Shown one piece after another: positions 53,467 to 62,805 of a stretch of 64,000 bases of DNA (its first letter is position 1; every line of letters begins with the position of its first letter). The DNA comes from Oricola indica (GTDB lineage: Bacteria; Pseudomonadota; Alphaproteobacteria; Rhizobiales; Rhizobiaceae): positions 455,330-519,329 of the forward strand of contig NZ_JAINFJ010000002.1 of NCBI RefSeq assembly GCF_019966595.1, in the 5' to 3' direction. Under the pieces are notes generated by a model. The model worked only from the letters and a program-made list of their open reading frames with translations, had not been told where the DNA came from and ran no database searches. Both the position numbers and the translations under genes were made by a program.

Positions 53467-54696
53467 TTACGCGGTGCGCAAGCGAGACTGCCACAGGAAG
53501 GGTCCATAGCGCCCGGTAAAGACCAGGAATGCCGCGCTCCAGAATCCGCCTCCAGCCATGAGCAGCGGAAGATACTGGAGCGGCAGCAAAGGAGCCGCCA
53601 CGCGGAAAAGCGCGCCGATGGTGACAAGGACATAGATCGCGACTGTCCACCCGTCAGCCTCGATAGTCCGTCCAGTGTGACCAAGGGTCGCCCTGGTCAT
53701 AACCGCCAGCGTCATGGTCCCAATCGCACCTGCCGTTAGAGCATGCAGGGCGGCGCTGCTTGGCAAGTAGCCCGCTGTGAGGATGCTCGCGCCAAGAAGC
53801 GTCAGCGCGATCCCGAGCCAGAAATAGCCGGCATGCAGGATCGCGACGATCGGCTCTCCCAAAGTGCGGAAACCCTGCCAACGCAGCATCCTGACCAGAA
53901 GGAGAACGCCGGATACGGCCAGCAGGATTCCCGTAACGATGCGGTTAGGAACGGCTATCCAGGCTATAAGGGCCAAAGCAGTCGCCGCGAGCGCCGCCTT
54001 GTCGAAGAACCCGAAAGAGGCCGGGAGTATCTGCCCACCCTGCTTGACCAACCAATTTCGCGTAAAACTCGGAACGATACGTCCGCCGATCAAAGCGATC
54101 AGCATCGCGACCGTGCCGAGGCCGAGCCTTATCCCGAGACCGTCCAAGGCGAGGCCGATATTCTCCAGATGGTGTAGGCCGTTGGCGATTGTGAAGAGCG
54201 TCAGCATCCCGGCTACGGGCGCGTTGCGCCAGTTGCGACCGGCGATCACCTCACGCCATATGGCGCCGGCGAGAGCGACAGGAAATGCCAGGTCGATTGC
54301 CATCACGAGCGCCGACGGGTCAGCGACATTGCAGGCAACGCGACCGGCCAGCCATAGTGCGATGAGACCGGCAAGCGGCCATCCACTGAGCGGCAGCCTA
54401 CCCGTCCAGTTCGGAACTGCAGTCAGAATGAAGCCCGCGATGACCGCACCCAGATAGCCGAAGACCATCTCGTGTGCATGCCAGGAGACCGGGACCGTGT
54501 GGAAGAGAACCAACCAGGCCGGAATCATGACGCCGGCCTGCAACGCGGCGAGCAGGAAGAAGGGGCGAAATCCATACTGCAGAACAGGCGGCATGGCGGC
54601 GACTCGTCCGCGGCCGTCCCGACCCTCGGCGCGCTGCCGACGGAGCACCGAGCGGTCACCCTTCTGTCGTGCAAGATCGTGATCGGTGCTGGTCAC
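53467..54696 (-). CDS. nnrS: NnrS-family membrane protein
   Basis: A 409-residue polytopic protein with about twelve hydrophobic helices. Typical motifs are YGFRPFFLLA, WHAHEMVFGYLGAVIAGFILTAVPNWTG (within the first 100 residues) and ALHALTAGAIGTMTLAVMTRATLGHTG near residue 320. NnrS is a haem- and copper-containing membrane protein linked to NO stress. Overlaps the upstream small gene by ATGA. Confidence 0.92.
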   Translation of the reverse strand: MTSTDHDLARQKGDRSVLRRQRAEGRDGRGRVAAMPPVLQYGFRPFFLLAALQAGVMIPAWLVLFHTVPVSWHAHEMVFGYLGAVIAGFILTAVPNWTGRLPLSGWPLAGLIALWLAGRVACNVADPSALVMAIDLAFPVALAGAIWREVIAGRNWRNAPVAGMLTLFTIANGLHHLENIGLALDGLGIRLGLGTVAMLIALIGGRIVPSFTRNWLVKQGGQILPASFGFFDKAALAATALALIAWIAVPNRIVTGILLAVSGVLLLVRMLRWQGFRTLGEPIVAILHAGYFWLGIALTLLGASILTAGYLPSSAALHALTAGAIGTMTLAVMTRATLGHTGRTIEADGWTVAIYVLVTIGALFRVAAPLLPLQYLPLLMAGGGFWSAAFLVFTGRYGPFLWQSRLRTA

Positions 54697-55082
54697 TGCA
54701 GCGCTCCTTCAGGATTGCGGCGGCCGGTGGCGAGGAGGCGGGCGAGCACGGCTCCCCGGCTCGCATGGTCGACGAGGTCTTCGAAGAGATCCGCGATTTC
54801 GTTAAAGGCGGAGTAATCGGCTTCATTCACGGTCAACTCGTCCAGTTCGGTGAGCAGAACCATGATGATCGCGATCGAGTCGCGCATCCGCCGGGCTTCC
54901 TCAAGCGCGCCGGCACGCCTTATCTCTTCGACCTGATCGAAAATACGCTCGGCCCTGTCACTGCAATGGCAGTCCAACCCTGCCTCGGTGAGTCCCTGAC
55001 GCAATCGATCGACGATCGAGCTTTCCCGAATGTCAACGCCGCCCCCCGTCTGACGGGCCCTTCTGCGCGTGGTATGGCGCAT
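54693..55082 (-). CDS. Hypothetical helical protein in the nirK-nnrS operon
   Basis: A 129-residue soluble protein. The N-terminus is arginine-rich (MRHTTRRRARQTG), followed by several helices with a CHCSD cysteine pair. No domain recognised. It sits 32 bp after nirV and overlaps nnrS, so it is part of the denitrification unit. ATG at 55082 is preceded by CAGGAG; the upstream extension overlaps nirV and is not used. Confidence 0.65.
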   Translation of the reverse strand: MRHTTRRRARQTGGGVDIRESSIVDRLRQGLTEAGLDCHCSDRAERIFDQVEEIRRAGALEEARRMRDSIAIIMVLLTELDELTVNEADYSAFNEIADLFEDLVDHASRGAVLARLLATGRRNPEGALQ

Positions 55083-55114
55083 ATTTCCTGCTCCTGAAAT
55101 TTGCCTGATGATCG

Positions 55115-55996
55115 TCAATGCGACAGGTATTTCGTGACTGTCTGTCCAAGCCTGGCGAGACCGGAAGCGAACCCGGCATCCTTCACAAGCCGAAAGCCGA
55201 GATGATCCGGTGGCGTTCCGACGGCACATCCGCCACTTTTGCCGTTGCGGATGAAGTTCGACATGTAGGCCCGGTGCACACCCTCGGCGATGCGGATGCC
55301 GCAGTTCTGGTAGGGGGCTCCCACGGAATTGCCGTCACTATCCTGCTCGATCCGGGTGTAGCAGCCGGAGGTCCATTCCCAGACATTTCCGCCGAGGTCG
55401 GCGACGCCATTGCTGTTCGGTCCGAAGTGGCCGGCCGGATGGATAACCGGATCTGGTTCGCGATCGAGGAGAATCTGCTCCTCGTAGCGACGGATCCAGG
55501 CAATCGCAGGGTTGGACGGATCCTGGCCACGGGTGAAGACCTCGCCCGCAAAGCGCTCGGCCGCAACAAACGCCCATTCCTCGGGCGCCGGAAGTCGCCA
55601 CCCCTCTCCCGTAAGGTCCGAATACCAGTCTGCGTAGGCTTCCGCATCGAGGTAACTGATGCCAACAACAGGCGCTTCGGTATCGGCATACCGGGTGTTG
55701 GGCGCCTCGCATTGTCCAGCAGACACGCAGCGCTGATAGTCACCGAGGGTGACCTGGAATTTCATGATCTCGATAGGTCGGCGAAACACCACGGGCCGGT
55801 CGCCGGGATCGATTTCGGCACCGTTCGCAACGAATTCGCCGGTGGGTTCGAAGTCGAACGCGCCGGGCGAAACAAGAACGGTCTCGAATGTCGTGCTCAT
55901 CTGCGGCGCATTCCACCAGGCAATCCCTGTGAATGCCGTAACGACACTGACCGATGCAGCAGCGACCGCTTCGATCCATGTATAGCTGAATGACAT
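55115..55996 (-). CDS. nirV: NirV: formylglycine-generating-enzyme-like protein
   Basis: A 293-residue protein with an N-terminal hydrophobic helix (residues 8-27) and an FGE-sulfatase domain (about 40-280; EIMKFQVTLGDYQRCV, GEGWRLPAPEEWAFVAAER, VADLGGNVWEWTSG). NirV is regularly encoded after nirK in Rhizobiales; function not settled. ATG at 55996 gives the membrane anchor; GGAG lies upstream. Confidence 0.88.
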   Translation of the reverse strand: MSFSYTWIEAVAAASVSVVTAFTGIAWWNAPQMSTTFETVLVSPGAFDFEPTGEFVANGAEIDPGDRPVVFRRPIEIMKFQVTLGDYQRCVSAGQCEAPNTRYADTEAPVVGISYLDAEAYADWYSDLTGEGWRLPAPEEWAFVAAERFAGEVFTRGQDPSNPAIAWIRRYEEQILLDREPDPVIHPAGHFGPNSNGVADLGGNVWEWTSGCYTRIEQDSDGNSVGAPYQNCGIRIAEGVHRAYMSNFIRNGKSGGCAVGTPPDHLGFRLVKDAGFASGLARLGQTVTKYLSH

Positions 55997-56060
55997 GTCG
56001 ATCTCCTGAAGGCTGACGGCCCGGCAGGATGTGCCGGGCCGCATGTTCAGACGACGTTGA

Positions 56061-57182
56061 TCAGTTGGTGGCGATCGGTGACGGGGCCTGGACCTGCATC
56101 ATCAGGTCGTCGTTCCAGTCGCCTTCGACCACGAAGTGTGCAGTGGCTCCCAGTTCGACCGCCTCGATGAGGTTGTGGTTCACATAGGCGTAGATGCCTG
56201 GCTGCAGGAAGGTATATGTCGCCGCTCCTGCCGAACCGCCGCGGATGAACCAGGTCTCGAGGTCCTTGGCCGGCGGATTGTCGAACTTGCCGAGTTCCCA
56301 AACATGGTCGCCATGGCCGCCGATGAGGTGCGGGCGGGTGTCACGGTTCGCCTGCGAGTGGACAATCAGAACCGTCTCACCGACCTTTGCCTTCAGGGCG
56401 TTGTCGCCGGTCAGCGCTCCCTTGGCGCCGTTGAACACGACGTGGGTCGGAACCAGGCCCCGCATGACCTCCACCGTGTCGGCGTAGGATTCGGCCGGCG
56501 AGTCATAGCTCTTGAAGTTGCCGTCTTCATCGCGCGGGATGTAGAAATCGTTCTCGCCGATATAGACGACCTTGTCGTAGCGAACCGGCTCGCCCTTCTC
56601 GTCCTTCAAGCCTTCGCGCGGAAGAACCATGATCGCGCCACTCATGCCTGACACGACATGCCACGGGATCATCGGGCCGCCGGGCGCACAGTGGTAGACA
56701 AAGGTCCCTGCCCTGGTCGCCTTGAAGCGAAGCTTCGTTTGCTCACCCGGATTGATCAGTGTCAGCGCACCGCCGCCCAAGCCGCCCGTCGACGCATGGA
56801 AGTCGATATTGTGCGGCATCGAGTTGGACTCAGGGTTGATCAGGGTCAGTTCCACGTAGTCGTCTTCGTGGACGACCATCAGCGGGCCGGGGATGGAGCC
56901 GTTGAAGGTCATCGCCTGGAGGGTGGTGCCCTCTTCGTCGATGACGACCGGCTTTTCCTCGATCTTCATGGTGAACTCGACGACCTTCGGGCCGCCCTTG
57001 GCCACCTGGTCGTGCGCATGGACATAAGGCGGCGCAACGAGCGTCACTTTCTGCCGCGGCAGTCTGGAAATATCGGCCGGCGCGACGGCTTCCTTGGCAG
57101 CAGCGGCGGCAGGTATCGAAGCGACCGCAGCGGCGACGCTTGCGACGCCGGCGGTCATCAGGGCTTGTCTTCTCGTGAACAT
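56061..57182 (-). CDS. nirK: Copper-containing nitrite reductase
   Basis: A 373-residue two-domain cupredoxin enzyme of the Alcaligenes/Rhizobium type. A Tat-like N-terminus ([11 protein letters not shown]) ends near residue 29. Type 1 ligands are His124, Cys165, His175 and Met180; type 2 ligands are His129, His164 and His336; catalytic Asp127. It reduces nitrite to NO in the periplasm with electrons from pseudoazurin. ATG at 57182 follows an AAGGAGAACGGAG SD. An NnrR-type box is centred about 72 bp upstream of the ATG. Confidence 0.96.
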   Translation of the reverse strand: MFTRRQALMTAGVASVAAAVASIPAAAAAKEAVAPADISRLPRQKVTLVAPPYVHAHDQVAKGGPKVVEFTMKIEEKPVVIDEEGTTLQAMTFNGSIPGPLMVVHEDDYVELTLINPESNSMPHNIDFHASTGGLGGGALTLINPGEQTKLRFKATRAGTFVYHCAPGGPMIPWHVVSGMSGAIMVLPREGLKDEKGEPVRYDKVVYIGENDFYIPRDEDGNFKSYDSPAESYADTVEVMRGLVPTHVVFNGAKGALTGDNALKAKVGETVLIVHSQANRDTRPHLIGGHGDHVWELGKFDNPPAKDLETWFIRGGSAGAATYTFLQPGIYAYVNHNLIEAVELGATAHFVVEGDWNDDLMMQVQAPSPIATN

Positions 57183-57247
57183 CTCCGTTCTCCTTGTCAT
57201 CCTTTGTTTGAATGACCAGAAATTAGCGGAGCCGCTCCGGGCCTTCT

Positions 57248-57261
57248 TTGTGCTTGCACAA
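57248..57261. promoter_or_regulatory. NnrR-type box before nirK
   Basis: TTGTGCTTGCACAA fits TTGYG-N4-CRCAA and is nearly a perfect palindrome. Its distance from the nirK ATG (66 bp) is right for a class II activator site with a short leader. Confidence 0.75.
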
Positions 57262-57410
57262 ACTGGGAGACGGAACTGCATCGCTTCATTGCCCGACGGA
57301 AGTCGAATTTGGCGGGGCCGGAGGAGCTCATGCTTCCGGGTGACGACCGAGATACGGTCCGCCCTTGCCGCGGCCAGAACAGGATAATCCGCAGGGGATC
57401 AGTTACGGCG

Positions 57411-58052
57411 TCACAGCGCCGTCACTTCGACCAGCCGGTCATCAGGCAGAGGTCGCTGTAGTTCCTTCGCCTCATCCCACGGCGCCCGAAGCCACACTTC
57501 GACTTCTTCCGGCTCCGCCAGGATGACTGGCATTGCCTTCGGGTGAACGGAAGCGACGAGATCGTTAGGTTCGCAAGTGAGAAAGGCGAAGATATCGGCT
57601 TCGACCTCGCCTTCCTTGACCTTTCGGACTGACGTCCATCGTGTCCAGACACCAGCAAATGCGAACAGCGGACGTTCTTCCGAGAGAGCGAACCAATGAA
57701 GCGGGAGACGCTTGGTCTCGGGATCACGCTTCTTTCCATATTCCGAAAACTCGGTCGCCGGAACGACACATCGACTTTCGACGTCAAGCCATCGTCTCCA
57801 GTGTGGTGACGCCACATTGCGGACGTTGGTCACGCCGGCGTCCGCTTTCCCTTTGATGAATTTCGGTGGCGTCGGCATACCCCAGCGGGCGCGCACCAAT
57901 TCACGTTCGCCATCTGGTGACACGCGAACAATCGGAGCCTGGTAATCCGGGTAGATCTTGCCTGGCTCCAGGTTGCCGGCGTTGTTCCGCATCGCTCGTG
58001 TGAATTCGAGGATAGCCGATGGACCCTTGGTGATATTGTAGTGGTTGCACAT
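57411..58052 (-). CDS. SOS response-associated peptidase (YedK/HMCES type)
   Basis: A 213-residue SRAP protein. Catalytic Cys2 follows the initiator Met (MCNHYN), with [11 protein letters not shown] and [10 protein letters not shown] carrying the active-site glutamate and histidine. It crosslinks to abasic sites in single-stranded DNA. ATG at 58052 is fixed by the need for Cys2. Common on islands and in host genomes. Confidence 0.9.
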   Translation of the reverse strand: MCNHYNITKGPSAILEFTRAMRNNAGNLEPGKIYPDYQAPIVRVSPDGERELVRARWGMPTPPKFIKGKADAGVTNVRNVASPHWRRWLDVESRCVVPATEFSEYGKKRDPETKRLPLHWFALSEERPLFAFAGVWTRWTSVRKVKEGEVEADIFAFLTCEPNDLVASVHPKAMPVILAEPEEVEVWLRAPWDEAKELQRPLPDDRLVEVTAL

Positions 58053-59073
58053 CAGCACAGCTTACGACGCACGCGGATGACCACACAATCATCGAGAACG
58101 TCCCCCAACGTCGATCGAGAAGGGGCTGACGGGAACCCTAGGAACCGAGGCGATCCAATCCGCAATGGGATCCGTCGAAACGAAGTCCTAGGAAAATTCG
58201 CGATGCTCGAAGGGGATGCCTTCCGGCGCCACCGAGATTCCTGATTTGGGTCCACCTGTGATTGTGGGGTGCTAAGGACATTGCCCACCGCATGGCGAGA
58301 GGTTGTCATTTGGTAAACTTTCGCGGCCAGGACACCGGCTTAAGGGCCTTTCAGAGCTTTACCTCAAGCGTTGTCGGGAGCCGATCTCCTTATGCGAAAT
58401 AAGGAGAAAGTTGACGGGAGTTTCCATCAAATTGACGAAACGCCGCAAAAACAGAAAATTTCTCCGGATGTAAACTTCATCGCGCAGGCTTGTGGATACT
58501 CTCCCGCTGGCCGACGGTGAAGTCCGTCCCGACCGAGCAGCCGTTCAGGCGCCAAATCCCGAAATAGTCATTTCCGGTTTTCGAGAGCATACTGTTCGTT
58601 GGGCGCTGTCTGTATCCGGGAGCCCTTCTGCGCCAAGGGACAATAGCTATCGCAGCGGCCTTGTGGGTGATTGGCGAGGGCAGACCCTAACCCACGATCT
58701 TGTGATTGACACTGCCGCGGCGGACCGCGATCGAGACCTGGTAGATCTGCGGACGCCGAGCAGTCCTGTAGACGCTCACATCAGAAACGGGCTTCCCTGT
58801 AGCCTGAACACCGAGCGCCGCTGCTTTGTATGGCGCAACCTCGGCATTCGATGTCCACCTCTGTGCAACGCTGCCTGCTTCGACTGTCGGCACAATCCGG
58901 CTCTCCCGCACGTGCGCCTACGCGTGGAGATGACCAATACCGATTTCAAGAGGGCCGCTAGGGAACGAGTGCGAAATATTTCGTCGTCCAATTTCTGCTT
59001 CCCGGCCGGCAGAACGCTATAGCGCAAATTACGCCGACCAAGAGCGGCCGGCGAACCCAATTCAGGAGCCATT
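58053..59073. other. 1-kb region without a recognised gene
   Basis: Between the SRAP and GapR-like genes only short frames are seen. One minus-strand frame (58687-58911, 74 codons) could be real but has no recognised domain. No tRNA, terminator or long repeat was found. The AT-rich stretch near 58380-58480 could contain a promoter. Confidence 0.4.
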
Positions 59074-59562
59074 ATGAAGACTGCAACCGACGACGACTAC
59101 CGCACCTGGGCCGCGAGCCTGGGCGAGATTGAAGACCGTATCAGCATCGAGCAAGACGCCAAGCGCGTGTTCTACGCCAATATCCGCGCGACCCATGGGA
59201 AGATCGCTGCCGACGCCATCAAGTCCGCCATGCGCATTCTTCGCCTTGCCGATGACAAGCGGGAGCAGCGCGAGCAGATCGACGCCCAGATTGCCCATAT
59301 CGTCCAGGTCGTGAAATCCTCCGGCGCTGGAGCGCCCCAGGAAGCGGGGATCGGGCAGGCAGTTGAGGATGCCGAGACGGTTGAAGCTCCACAGGCGATG
59401 GAGGAACCGACGGTCGAAGCCAACGAGGAACCGATGCAGCCCAATGTGCCTGACTACATCAAGGTGAAGAACGCCCAGCTGGATGCGATCGAGGAACTGG
59501 TGCTCGACAGTGCCGAGACCTACCCGGAGGATTACATCGAGGAGCTTGTCGAAGCAGCATAG
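59074..59562 (+). CDS. GapR-like (DUF2312-type) protein
   Basis: A 162-residue protein. Residues 15-60 have the pattern RISIEQDAKRVFYANIRATHG and following IKSAMRILRLADDKREQRE that recalls GapR-type coiled-coil DNA-binding proteins. The remainder is acidic with a low-complexity middle. ATG follows AGGAGCC. Island members of this family are frequent. Confidence 0.6.
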   Translation: MKTATDDDYRTWAASLGEIEDRISIEQDAKRVFYANIRATHGKIAADAIKSAMRILRLADDKREQREQIDAQIAHIVQVVKSSGAGAPQEAGIGQAVEDAETVEAPQAMEEPTVEANEEPMQPNVPDYIKVKNAQLDAIEELVLDSAETYPEDYIEELVEAA

Positions 59563-59731
59563 TGCTGTTTCGACCGTAGCGAATCGCTGACGCGCTCCGA
59601 GGTTCGGGATGAGGGCTTCATCGTCCCGACATCACGGTGCTCGCCAGCGAGTCTCCTGGCCGCTTTCACACAAACATACACTTCGCACTCGCCGGCCAAT
59701 GAGATTTGGCGGCATAATCAACGAGTAGCAC

Positions 59732-60235
59732 ATGAACCACATCGGTCTCTTGCCTTCACAGCGTCAGCGCGACGAGATGCACAAATGGTTGAGCACGGCT
59801 TTCCGGTTCACCCACATTGTCACCCTGACGACCCACGACAATACGCTTTCGCCTGAGGTCCTCCGGTCTCGTCTCCGGGCATGGGATGCCAGGGTGAACC
59901 GGGAACTCTACGGTCCCAAATGGCGCAAGCACGCCGACGAGCTTCTCTGGTATTTCGCCTTCTTGGAGAAGCCGAACAGCAATCCGCATTGGCACCTGCT
60001 CTTGCGGGTCGTCGGGAGGTGGGGCTCGGACGGCAGCAGGGACTACAAGAAGCTCCCGCTCGCCGTTAGGGACGCGTGGGGGGCTGTCATGCCGTCCGGG
60101 ACGGTCGACGTTCAGGAAATCCGCGCCGGCACCTACAAGACCGTCAATGAATATGTTGCCAAGGAACTGGCCGGTGCGATACAATATGAGCACTTTCTGA
60201 CGCCGGACGAGTTCCGGCGATTTTCTGCCCCATAA
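59732..60235 (+). CDS. HUH-like replication/relaxase-type protein
   Basis: A 167-residue protein. The motif NPHWHLLL (His86, His88) and a downstream YVAKE (Tyr141, Lys144) match the order metal-binding HUH then catalytic Tyr/Lys of small Rep-type endonucleases. An FTHIVTLTTHDN strand near residue 26-37 precedes them. It is short for a full Rep, so it may be a minimal or truncated member. ATG 59732 lacks a strong SD. Confidence 0.55.
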   Translation: MNHIGLLPSQRQRDEMHKWLSTAFRFTHIVTLTTHDNTLSPEVLRSRLRAWDARVNRELYGPKWRKHADELLWYFAFLEKPNSNPHWHLLLRVVGRWGSDGSRDYKKLPLAVRDAWGAVMPSGTVDVQEIRAGTYKTVNEYVAKELAGAIQYEHFLTPDEFRRFSAP

Positions 60236-60445
60236 GGGTAACAGTCCAAGCCCGTCTGCCACGCTACGGGATCAACGGCTTCCCTGATGAAAGCATGCCA
60301 TCGTGACCGTGAAGAAAACGGCCGCGATGGTGACCTATTACCTGAAGCAACCAGCATCAGAGACCAGGGAAAGTCGGACGCCGAAGGCGGCCGGCAAGCG
60401 AAGCGCGCAGGCGAGGCCGCAAGGCCGAGCAGGAGACATGGACTG

Positions 60446-60997
60446 TCAACCAACAGCGCTCTCGTTCAAGCCCTCGATTACCTCGACCAGTCTCCTCGCC
60501 TTCTCCATGGCAAACACCTGCTGCGGACCCTCGGGTGCGACGTCGATGAACGGGCTCTCGTAGAGCAGACTCGGATCCATCACGCCCTTCTCGGTCAGGC
60601 CCGGCGTCGGGATGGTGAATCGGGCACCTTTCATGTGTTCCGAGTGAGCCGTGCCCTCCTCGGCCATTTCGCGCAGGAAGGGGAAGACGAATTCGGACAC
60701 TAGCAGGAAAATGCGCTGCGGATCCGCGTTCTTCAGACGCGACCAGCGGAGTTCCTCGTAGGTGATATCGTTGCCGTCCCGGTCCTGGCGGTAGACGCCC
60801 GCCGGAAAGATCACCCGCGCGATCGGCCGGCGAAGCAGGTTGGCCTTCTCCTACTCGCGGGTCTGGATTTCGTCGAGACCACGCATGAAGAGCAGATAGG
60901 TGATCTGCTCAATTACCTCGAGTGGATTGGCGATCCCGCCCGCCCAGAAGGCGTTCCAGACCTGGTCGACCTTCGACCTAATTTCAGCTGTGAGCAT
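60446..60997 (-). pseudogene. Deleted type I restriction locus: hsdM start joined to hsdR end
   Basis: Starting at ATG 60997, the frame reads as the N-terminus of a type I methyltransferase HsdM (KVDQVWNAFWAGGI, NPLEVIEQITYLLFMRGLDE). An in-frame TAG at 60851-60853 interrupts it; the frame then continues in HsdM style to KGVMDPSLL. It switches to LYESPFIDVAPEGPQQVF, which matches the C-terminal end of HsdR. An internal deletion of most of hsdM, hsdS and hsdR explains this. Confidence 0.72.
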
Positions 60998-61036
60998 GTT
61001 TGTCCTCTTGTAATTGGCGTGCGGAGATATCTGAAC

Positions 61037-61762
61037 CTAGGCAGCTCGGACTTCTTCACTCATTGCTTCCGAAAGACCTGCGTCATCGAGCCACGCGGCC
61101 CAGCGATAAAGGAATTCCACAAAATCAGTTTCCGAAATTCGAAGGATGTTGAGTGACTCAATCGGAGGCCGGGCATGTTTGCATTCCTGGTTGAGTCCAT
61201 CGCACAGCGGCCCATGTTTCCCGGTCTTGCCGCTTACGAACGCAAACATACTTGCTGGGCCATCCGACGACTGCCCACGCTCGTCGAGATACATTATTCC
61301 GCCGTGGGACAGAGCATTACGCAGACAGCCTACGAATTGCGTCATCGGCATATTTCCCGCCGCGGCCGCAGCTGATTGTTCGTCCAAGGCGGCGACCAGC
61401 CTGCTATCCATTCGCATTGCGAGATTGAAAAGCGGATACGCGCCTACAAAGCGCCAGTCCAGACGCTCGTAGAACGGCGTGTCGCGAAGGTTCTTCTTCA
61501 TCATCTCATCAACATGCGAGGTAAGCATCGGGCTTACGGGTCGCTCGTTGGAGTAGTGGGCTTCGCCAGCGTCTCTCCTGTTAATTCGTTCGATTGGCAG
61601 GACAATCATTGGCGTCGCGAGAGCGAGAACCAGCGTTGTAGAAAGTGGCCCGCCGTGATTGGCCCCGAGGCCTTCATCCTTCGACACCGCAGGGTAGTAT
61701 TCGGAAAGAATATCACGACACCGGCCGGCCAGTTGGTGACTGTAGTGTTGAGGAATTCCCAT
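61037..61762 (-). CDS. HEPN-domain-like protein (pEK499_p136 type)
   Basis: A 241-residue protein. The motif LRNALSHGGI (Arg148 to His153, an Rx4H pattern) is the HEPN RNase signature, and the region around it is helical. The N-terminal part contains LVLALATPMIVLPIERINRR. HEPN proteins often act as toxins or in phage defence. It is just upstream (5' side) of the hsd remnant, on the same strand. Confidence 0.6.
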   Translation of the reverse strand: MGIPQHYSHQLAGRCRDILSEYYPAVSKDEGLGANHGGPLSTTLVLALATPMIVLPIERINRRDAGEAHYSNERPVSPMLTSHVDEMMKKNLRDTPFYERLDWRFVGAYPLFNLAMRMDSRLVAALDEQSAAAAAGNMPMTQFVGCLRNALSHGGIMYLDERGQSSDGPASMFAFVSGKTGKHGPLCDGLNQECKHARPPIESLNILRISETDFVEFLYRWAAWLDDAGLSEAMSEEVRAA

Positions 61763-61803
61763 GCGCCGTCTCCGATTACCTAGAACGGGTTCAAAGCCCT
61801 CGG

Positions 61804-62577
61804 TCAGATTCCCAGAGCAGATCTAAGCGCTGCTCCGCCAGTAGTATTCTTCCCGAATGATGCGCTTCTCGCCTCACCGGAAGAAAGACACTTCAGGTTC
61901 CTGCCTTGGAGACCGCCACGACTCCATTCGGTAAACGAGCGCATCACGATGACAGTCTTGCCACGCTCGGCCATTTCGCGAACGAACAGCCGGGCCGCAT
62001 GGGAAGAGGGGAGATTTTTTACGACGTTTCTTAGTTGGAAGTCCTTCGAGTGATAAGGAAACAATTCGATCGTTGCGACTTCGCGGGACAGCGTCCTGTT
62101 TGCCGCTGCGAAGTCTCCCGCATGCCGAACCTTTGCAAGGTCGTCTATTACTCCTTGGAACTTGCCCATCCACCACTGATACGCGCTCGACCAACACAGT
62201 TCGGGATCAAGCATAAAGAACGGGTAATCGAGTTCGTCTATCTTTTCTTGCCGGACCTGGCGGACAATTGCCTCCCTGTATTTGTCGACCTTCTGTTCGG
62301 CGTGGAAGTCAACGATGGAGAGGCCAGGGTTCGTCAGACATAGAAGGATCTCCGCGCGCCGCAGATCGCCCAAATAGGGCGAAGGCAAGAGGCTGAGCTG
62401 AGCGGCGGACGCCCGGGATGCCACCAACCATTCGTCGGCCGTTTTCGGCATCCTGGTGTCGATCTTGGAAGCGTTCCGCCGGTGGAACAGAAAATCCTTA
62501 TCGCGTGGATGGCAGTAAGGCCCTTCCTCAAGGTCGCATTCATTCCAGAACTGGATAAGTGGTTCGGCCGGATGCAA
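61804..62577 (-). CDS. Hypothetical protein, possible uracil-DNA-glycosylase-like fold
   Basis: A 257-residue protein. RAEILLCLTNPGLSIVDFHA near residue 75-95 and ATIELFPYHSKDFQ near 170 resemble motif positions of the UDG superfamily, but the match is weak. The start is TTG at 62577 with GAGGGGCGG upstream. It lies 41 bp from the HEPN-like gene in the same direction and may be co-expressed with it. Confidence 0.45.
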   Translation of the reverse strand: MHPAEPLIQFWNECDLEEGPYCHPRDKDFLFHRRNASKIDTRMPKTADEWLVASRASAAQLSLLPSPYLGDLRRAEILLCLTNPGLSIVDFHAEQKVDKYREAIVRQVRQEKIDELDYPFFMLDPELCWSSAYQWWMGKFQGVIDDLAKVRHAGDFAAANRTLSREVATIELFPYHSKDFQLRNVVKNLPSSHAARLFVREMAERGKTVIVMRSFTEWSRGGLQGRNLKCLSSGEARSASFGKNTTGGAALRSALGI

Positions 62578-62662
62578 ACCGCCCCTCCCTCTGGCCGTTT
62601 CTTGAAGTGAAAGCTATCAGTGAACGAACGAGGCGCAACCCAGGAGTTGACGGCTCTTAAAA

Positions 62663-62676
62663 GAGCGCCGGCGCTC
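62663..62676. repeat. 14-bp perfect palindrome before the integrase operon
   Basis: GAGCGCCGGCGCTC. A second small inverted repeat, GCTCTT-AA-AAGAGC, is directly to its left. They lie 130-150 bp upstream of the AlpA-like gene and could be excisionase or integrase binding sites. Confidence 0.4.
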
Positions 62677-62805
62677 CTGGATCATACACTCCTTCATAAT
62701 TCCGGCCCGCCGCGCATCGATATCACGATTTCTTTGACACTCGACCGAATTCCAGCCGGGAGATTGCTATAATGTTCGGTAGATACTCCAGCGAAGGCCT
62801 TCGTA

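Noticed and set aside
58492-59022. Plus-strand frame of about 176 codons in the 1-kb gap
   Set aside because: No start signal, no recognised domain, and arginine-rich composition typical of non-coding high-GC DNA.
60287-60703. Plus-strand frame of about 138 codons over the hsd remnant
   Set aside because: Antisense to the recognisable HsdM/HsdR fragment.
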